From NCBI GenBank assembly GCA_029779995.1, contig JAKOZM010000036.1:1-34081 (forward strand): a DNA stretch of 34,081 nucleotides, given 5' to 3'. Each line of letters starts with the position of its first letter. The first letter of the stretch is position 1. The position numbers and the translations under genes were made by a program. The stretch is from Actinomycetes bacterium. Lineage in GTDB: Bacteria; Actinomycetota; Actinomycetes; S36-B12; UBA10799. Positions 31,901-34,081 of this stretch are shown here, piece by piece. The notes beneath the pieces were generated by a model that saw only the letters and a program-made list of their open reading frames with translations, searched no databases and was not told the DNA's origin.

Positions 31901-32170
31901 GTGATTGAACTCGTGACGTGGGTGCTGAACATCACCTTCTTGGCGATCGCCCTGTTCGCGCTGGTCGATGTGCTGCGACGGCCCACCGCCGCCTTTCCCG
32001 CCGTGGAACGCCAGACGAAGGTGGCTTGGGCCATCTTCTTGGTGCTGTCCGCAGGTTTGATCTTCATCTTCGGAGCTGTGAACTTCCTCGGCATCATCGG
32101 CGTCATCGCCACCATGTTCTACCTCGTGGACGTGCGCCCCAAGGTCCGCGAGATCACCCGGAGTCGATGA
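31901..32170 (+). CDS. DUF2516 family membrane protein
   Basis: This 89-aa protein has a GTG start and two hydrophobic helices (about residues 5-24 and 43-75). It matches the actinobacterial DUF2516 pattern (ALFALVDVLRRPTAAFPA, then KVAWAIFLVLSA, then FYLVDVRPKVREI). Function unknown. Its stop overlaps the start of the methyltransferase gene as ATGA, so the two are coupled. Confidence 0.88.
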   Translation: MIELVTWVLNITFLAIALFALVDVLRRPTAAFPAVERQTKVAWAIFLVLSAGLIFIFGAVNFLGIIGVIATMFYLVDVRPKVREITRSR

Positions 32171-32928
32171 ACCCAGTCGGGCACGTCACGCGCGGCACGA
32201 CCGGAGCCAACCGACTGCGTCGCTTCGATCGGTGGATCGCGCACCTCGCCGGCAGGCAGTTGCGCACGGGGCGCCCGCTGGTCGTCGACCTCGGCTTCGG
32301 GGCCAACCCCACGACCACACTGGAATGGCAGCGCGGGCTGCATGTCCTCAATCCGGCGATCCAGGTCGTTGGCATCGAGATCGACCGCCAGCGCGTCGCG
32401 GCGGCAACACCGATGATTTCAGCGGTGCACGGTGGCTTCGAGATCCCCACGGCGACTGCCCCCTCGGTCATCAGGGCGGCCAATGTACTGCGGCAGTACG
32501 ACCAGAACCAGGTGGCCGCGGCGTGGTCCTTGATGGGTTCGCGACTGTCGCCCGGAGGGTGGTTGATCGACGGGACCTGCGACGAGCAGGGCCGGCTCAC
32601 CTGCATGCTCAGCATCGACCCGACCGGACCCAAGTGGCTAACGATCTCCGTTCGCCTGGCCGGCCTGGAACGGCCGAGCCAGGTGGCTGCTCGTCTGCCC
32701 AAGGCACTGATCCACGACAATTCGCCAGGGTCTGCCGTTCACGAGCTGCTGCAGGACCTGGACCGGGCGTGGGACCGCGCTGCTCGCTGGGGCGCCCGGC
32801 AGCGCTGGATGGAGATGGCCGCCGCGGTTGAGCAGCGCTGGGAGGTGCGTGACGGCCCGGGACGCTGGCGACTCGGGGAGTTGACGGTGCCGGCCGGACT
32901 CGTGCTGCGCGACGGTCACCTCGGGTAG
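32167..32928 (+). CDS. Class I SAM-dependent methyltransferase-like protein
   Basis: This 253-aa protein has a Rossmann-type SAM-binding start, LVVDLGFGANPTTTLEW, and a motif II-like QVVGIEIDRQRV. RAANVLRQYDQNQVAAAW and LSPGGWLIDGTCDEQG correspond to the later methylase strands. The frame is open from 31918, but the ATG at 32167 overlapping the DUF2516 stop gives the natural N-terminus. I know such proteins as unnamed neighbours of DUF2516 in actinobacteria; the substrate is unknown. Confidence 0.82.
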   Translation: MNPVGHVTRGTTGANRLRRFDRWIAHLAGRQLRTGRPLVVDLGFGANPTTTLEWQRGLHVLNPAIQVVGIEIDRQRVAAATPMISAVHGGFEIPTATAPSVIRAANVLRQYDQNQVAAAWSLMGSRLSPGGWLIDGTCDEQGRLTCMLSIDPTGPKWLTISVRLAGLERPSQVAARLPKALIHDNSPGSAVHELLQDLDRAWDRAARWGARQRWMEMAAAVEQRWEVRDGPGRWRLGELTVPAGLVLRDGHLG

Positions 32929-33015
32929 CGGTTCGTCCGCGGTACAGCCGTTCGTCGCTTCCGGCCGCTCCAAACTGCTGTCGTCCGGCCAGCTTCCTCA
33001 ACAGGCCGGTTGATC

Positions 33016-33151
33016 TCCACATCTGGTTGGGCTTTGCCCTGGGAGGGAGAAACTCAACCTACGACACGTCTCAGACGTCCGTACACACCAATTGCACCGC
33101 GTGGCATATCCACATCTGGTTGATCATGCTCGGCCGCCAATCAGATGTGGA
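33016..33151. repeat. Three copies of a CCACATCTGGTTG motif, two forming a hairpin
   Basis: TCCACATCTGGTTG occurs at 33016-33029 and 33109-33122. An inverted copy, CAATCAGATGTGGA, is at 33138-33151. The last two pair over 14 bp (one G-T wobble) around a 15-base loop. There is no T-run, so it does not look like an intrinsic terminator. The surrounding 32929-33236 shows no gene. This may be an operator set or a small repeat element. Confidence 0.5.
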
Positions 33152-33238
33152 CGTGAGACAACGCGCCGCACCCCAGACGAACGGCTGCGGTCCCGCCCGA
33201 CGGCCGAGTCGGCGGTCAAACGGACCCCCGCAAAGCAC

Positions 33239-33266
33239 AAGGCCCCCGGGATGTCCCAGGGGCCTT
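33239..33266 (-). terminator. Probable terminator of the hbhA-like gene
   Basis: On the minus strand AAGGCCCCTGGG-ACAT-CCCGGGGGCCTT forms a 12-bp stem with one wobble, about 15 bases after the stop codon. The tail GTGCTTTGC is only weakly U-rich, as is common in high-GC genomes. Confidence 0.6.
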
Positions 33267-33280
33267 GCAGAAACTGCTAG

Positions 33281-33862
33281 TTACCGGCTGATGGTGGCGC
33301 GCACCTTGTCGACGGCATCCTCAGCGCGCTTGCGCAGGTCGGCACCGGACTCGGTGGCCTTGTCGCGCAGGTCGGCGACGATGGTCTCGAAGCGGTCCTG
33401 CACGTCGTCGAACTTCGGCATCTCGAACTTGGGCAGCTCGAACGGAAGCTCGAACTTGGGCAGCTCGAAGGGCAGCAGCTCGATCAGGCTGTTCTTGGCC
33501 TCAGTCGCCTTCTCGACGACCGGCGCTGCGGCTTCCTGCGCCTTGTCCACGGCATCCTTGGCCTGCGCCACGACGGGCTCGACGGCGTCATTCACCTGGG
33601 CGACGAACGGGGCGGCGGCCTCGCTCACCTTGGTCACGGCCTCGGCAACCGCGCTCTTCGGCTCGACGACCGGGGCGGGCGCAGCGGCCTTGGCCTGCGT
33701 CGCGACCTTCTTGGCCGCGGTGGCGGCGGTCGTCGTGGTCTTCTTGGCCGCCGGCGCCTTCTTGGCAGGAGCCTTCTTGGCGGCAGTCGCGGTCTTGGCC
33801 GGGGCCTTCTTCGCGGGTGCCTTCTTGGCGGCGGTGGTCTCGTTGGCTGTGGTCTCAGTCAT
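33281..33862 (-). CDS. HbhA-like Lys/Ala/Pro-rich amphipathic protein
   Basis: This 193-aa protein has an N-terminal ~60 residues made of KKAPAKKAPAK-type repeats like histone H1 tails. A helical Ala/Val/Glu region follows (VVEKATEAKNSLIELLP). Next are FELPKFELPFELPKFEMPKF repeats and a C-terminal coiled segment (RFETIVADLRDKATESGADL). Mycobacterial HbhA has similar coiled helices but carries its Lys-Ala repeats at the C-terminus, so here the order is reversed. Roles could include nucleoid or cell-surface binding. The ATG at 33862 has AAAGGAC upstream and overlaps the end of the XRE gene by 8 bases. Confidence 0.75.
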   Translation of the reverse strand: MTETTANETTAAKKAPAKKAPAKTATAAKKAPAKKAPAAKKTTTTAATAAKKVATQAKAAAPAPVVEPKSAVAEAVTKVSEAAAPFVAQVNDAVEPVVAQAKDAVDKAQEAAAPVVEKATEAKNSLIELLPFELPKFELPFELPKFEMPKFDDVQDRFETIVADLRDKATESGADLRKRAEDAVDKVRATISR

Positions 33863-34081
33863 TGTCTGTCCTTTCGTCATCCCGTGGTGCGGGCGTCTGG
33901 TCGCGGCGAGCGGCGTTCTCGGTTTGGAATGCCGCATAGATCTCCAGAAGAGATTTCCGCTGACGGTCAGTCAGCGTTTCGTCGTTCTGCAAGGCCTGCG
34001 TCACTGTCACGTCCCCGTGCTGGGGCTCAAGAATGCCTGCCCTGATGTACAGCGACTCGGCGGAGATCTCCAACGCCTTCG
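33855..34081 (-). CDS. XRE-family regulator, C-terminal part (cut by window end)
   Basis: The minus-strand frame enters from the right edge and ends at 33855. It reads KALEISAESLYIRAGILEP, then LTDRQRKSLLEIYAAF. This is the usual C-terminal region of the XRE/HTH_31 regulators found directly upstream of hbhA genes in actinobacteria. The HTH itself lies outside the window. The stop overlaps the start of the hbhA-like gene, so they form one operon. Confidence 0.75.
   Translation of the reverse strand, partial: KALEISAESLYIRAGILEPQHGDVTVTQALQNDETLTDRQRKSLLEIYAAFQTENAARRDQTPAPRDDERTDND

Overview
The window reads as a high-GC actinomycete chromosome carrying one integrated genomic island. Evidence for Actinobacteria is the GC-rich third codon positions, frequent GTG starts, and flanking families that are largely actinobacterial: DUF4184, DUF3263, DUF2516, glucosyl-3-phosphoglycerate synthase, and an HbhA-like Lys/Ala-rich protein with its XRE regulator. 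The genus cannot be fixed from the sequence alone.

Layout. Positions 1-160 are left chromosome, with the first codons of a DUF4184 gene on the minus strand. A tRNA-Thr(TGT) lies at 161-235. Its 3' half (191-234) is repeated in direct orientation at 23647-23690. These repeats frame a ~23.5-kb island with a tyrosine integrase and an excisionase-like HTH protein at its right end. A third, degraded copy of the tRNA 3' end (470-501) suggests more than one integration at this locus.

Inside the island nearly every gene reads leftward and looks like anti-phage defence. From right to left: two unrecognised proteins (21835-20277) lead into a 1737-aa DEAD-box/DUF1998 helicase ending in a Vsr-like nuclease domain. 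Next is a NYN-domain RNase plus a small coupled ORF on the opposite strand. Then come a DUF1778 ribbon-helix-helix protein with a clear palindromic operator, a DISARM DrmD-like SNF2 helicase overlapping (ATGA) a 1317-aa Eco57I-type DNA methyltransferase, an unrecognised protein with a Lys/Ser-rich tail, and a HIRAN protein. The island ends with a McrB/McrC pair whose McrB carries two PUA/EVE-like reader domains. The core (SNF2 helicase, adenine-type methylase, DUF1998 helicase) resembles class 1 DISARM and shares its large helicase type with Druantia. However, separate drmA, drmB and drmC genes are absent. The single helicase-nuclease polypeptide and the linked RHH, NYN and unknown genes make this the best candidate for an undescribed variant system.

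Right of the island (23691-34081) is chromosome. It starts with a 72-bp tandem repeat, then a YgjV-like membrane protein, a POT peptide transporter, an EamA exporter, a K+ channel, DUF3263, a small HExxH protein and gpgS. It continues with thrC under a SAM riboswitch whose P1 helix overlaps the ribosome-binding site, a phage tail-collar gene remnant, a cold-shock protein with terminator, acpS, DUF2516, a methyltransferase, a repeat-bearing intergenic region, and an hbhA-like gene behind a truncated XRE regulator gene.
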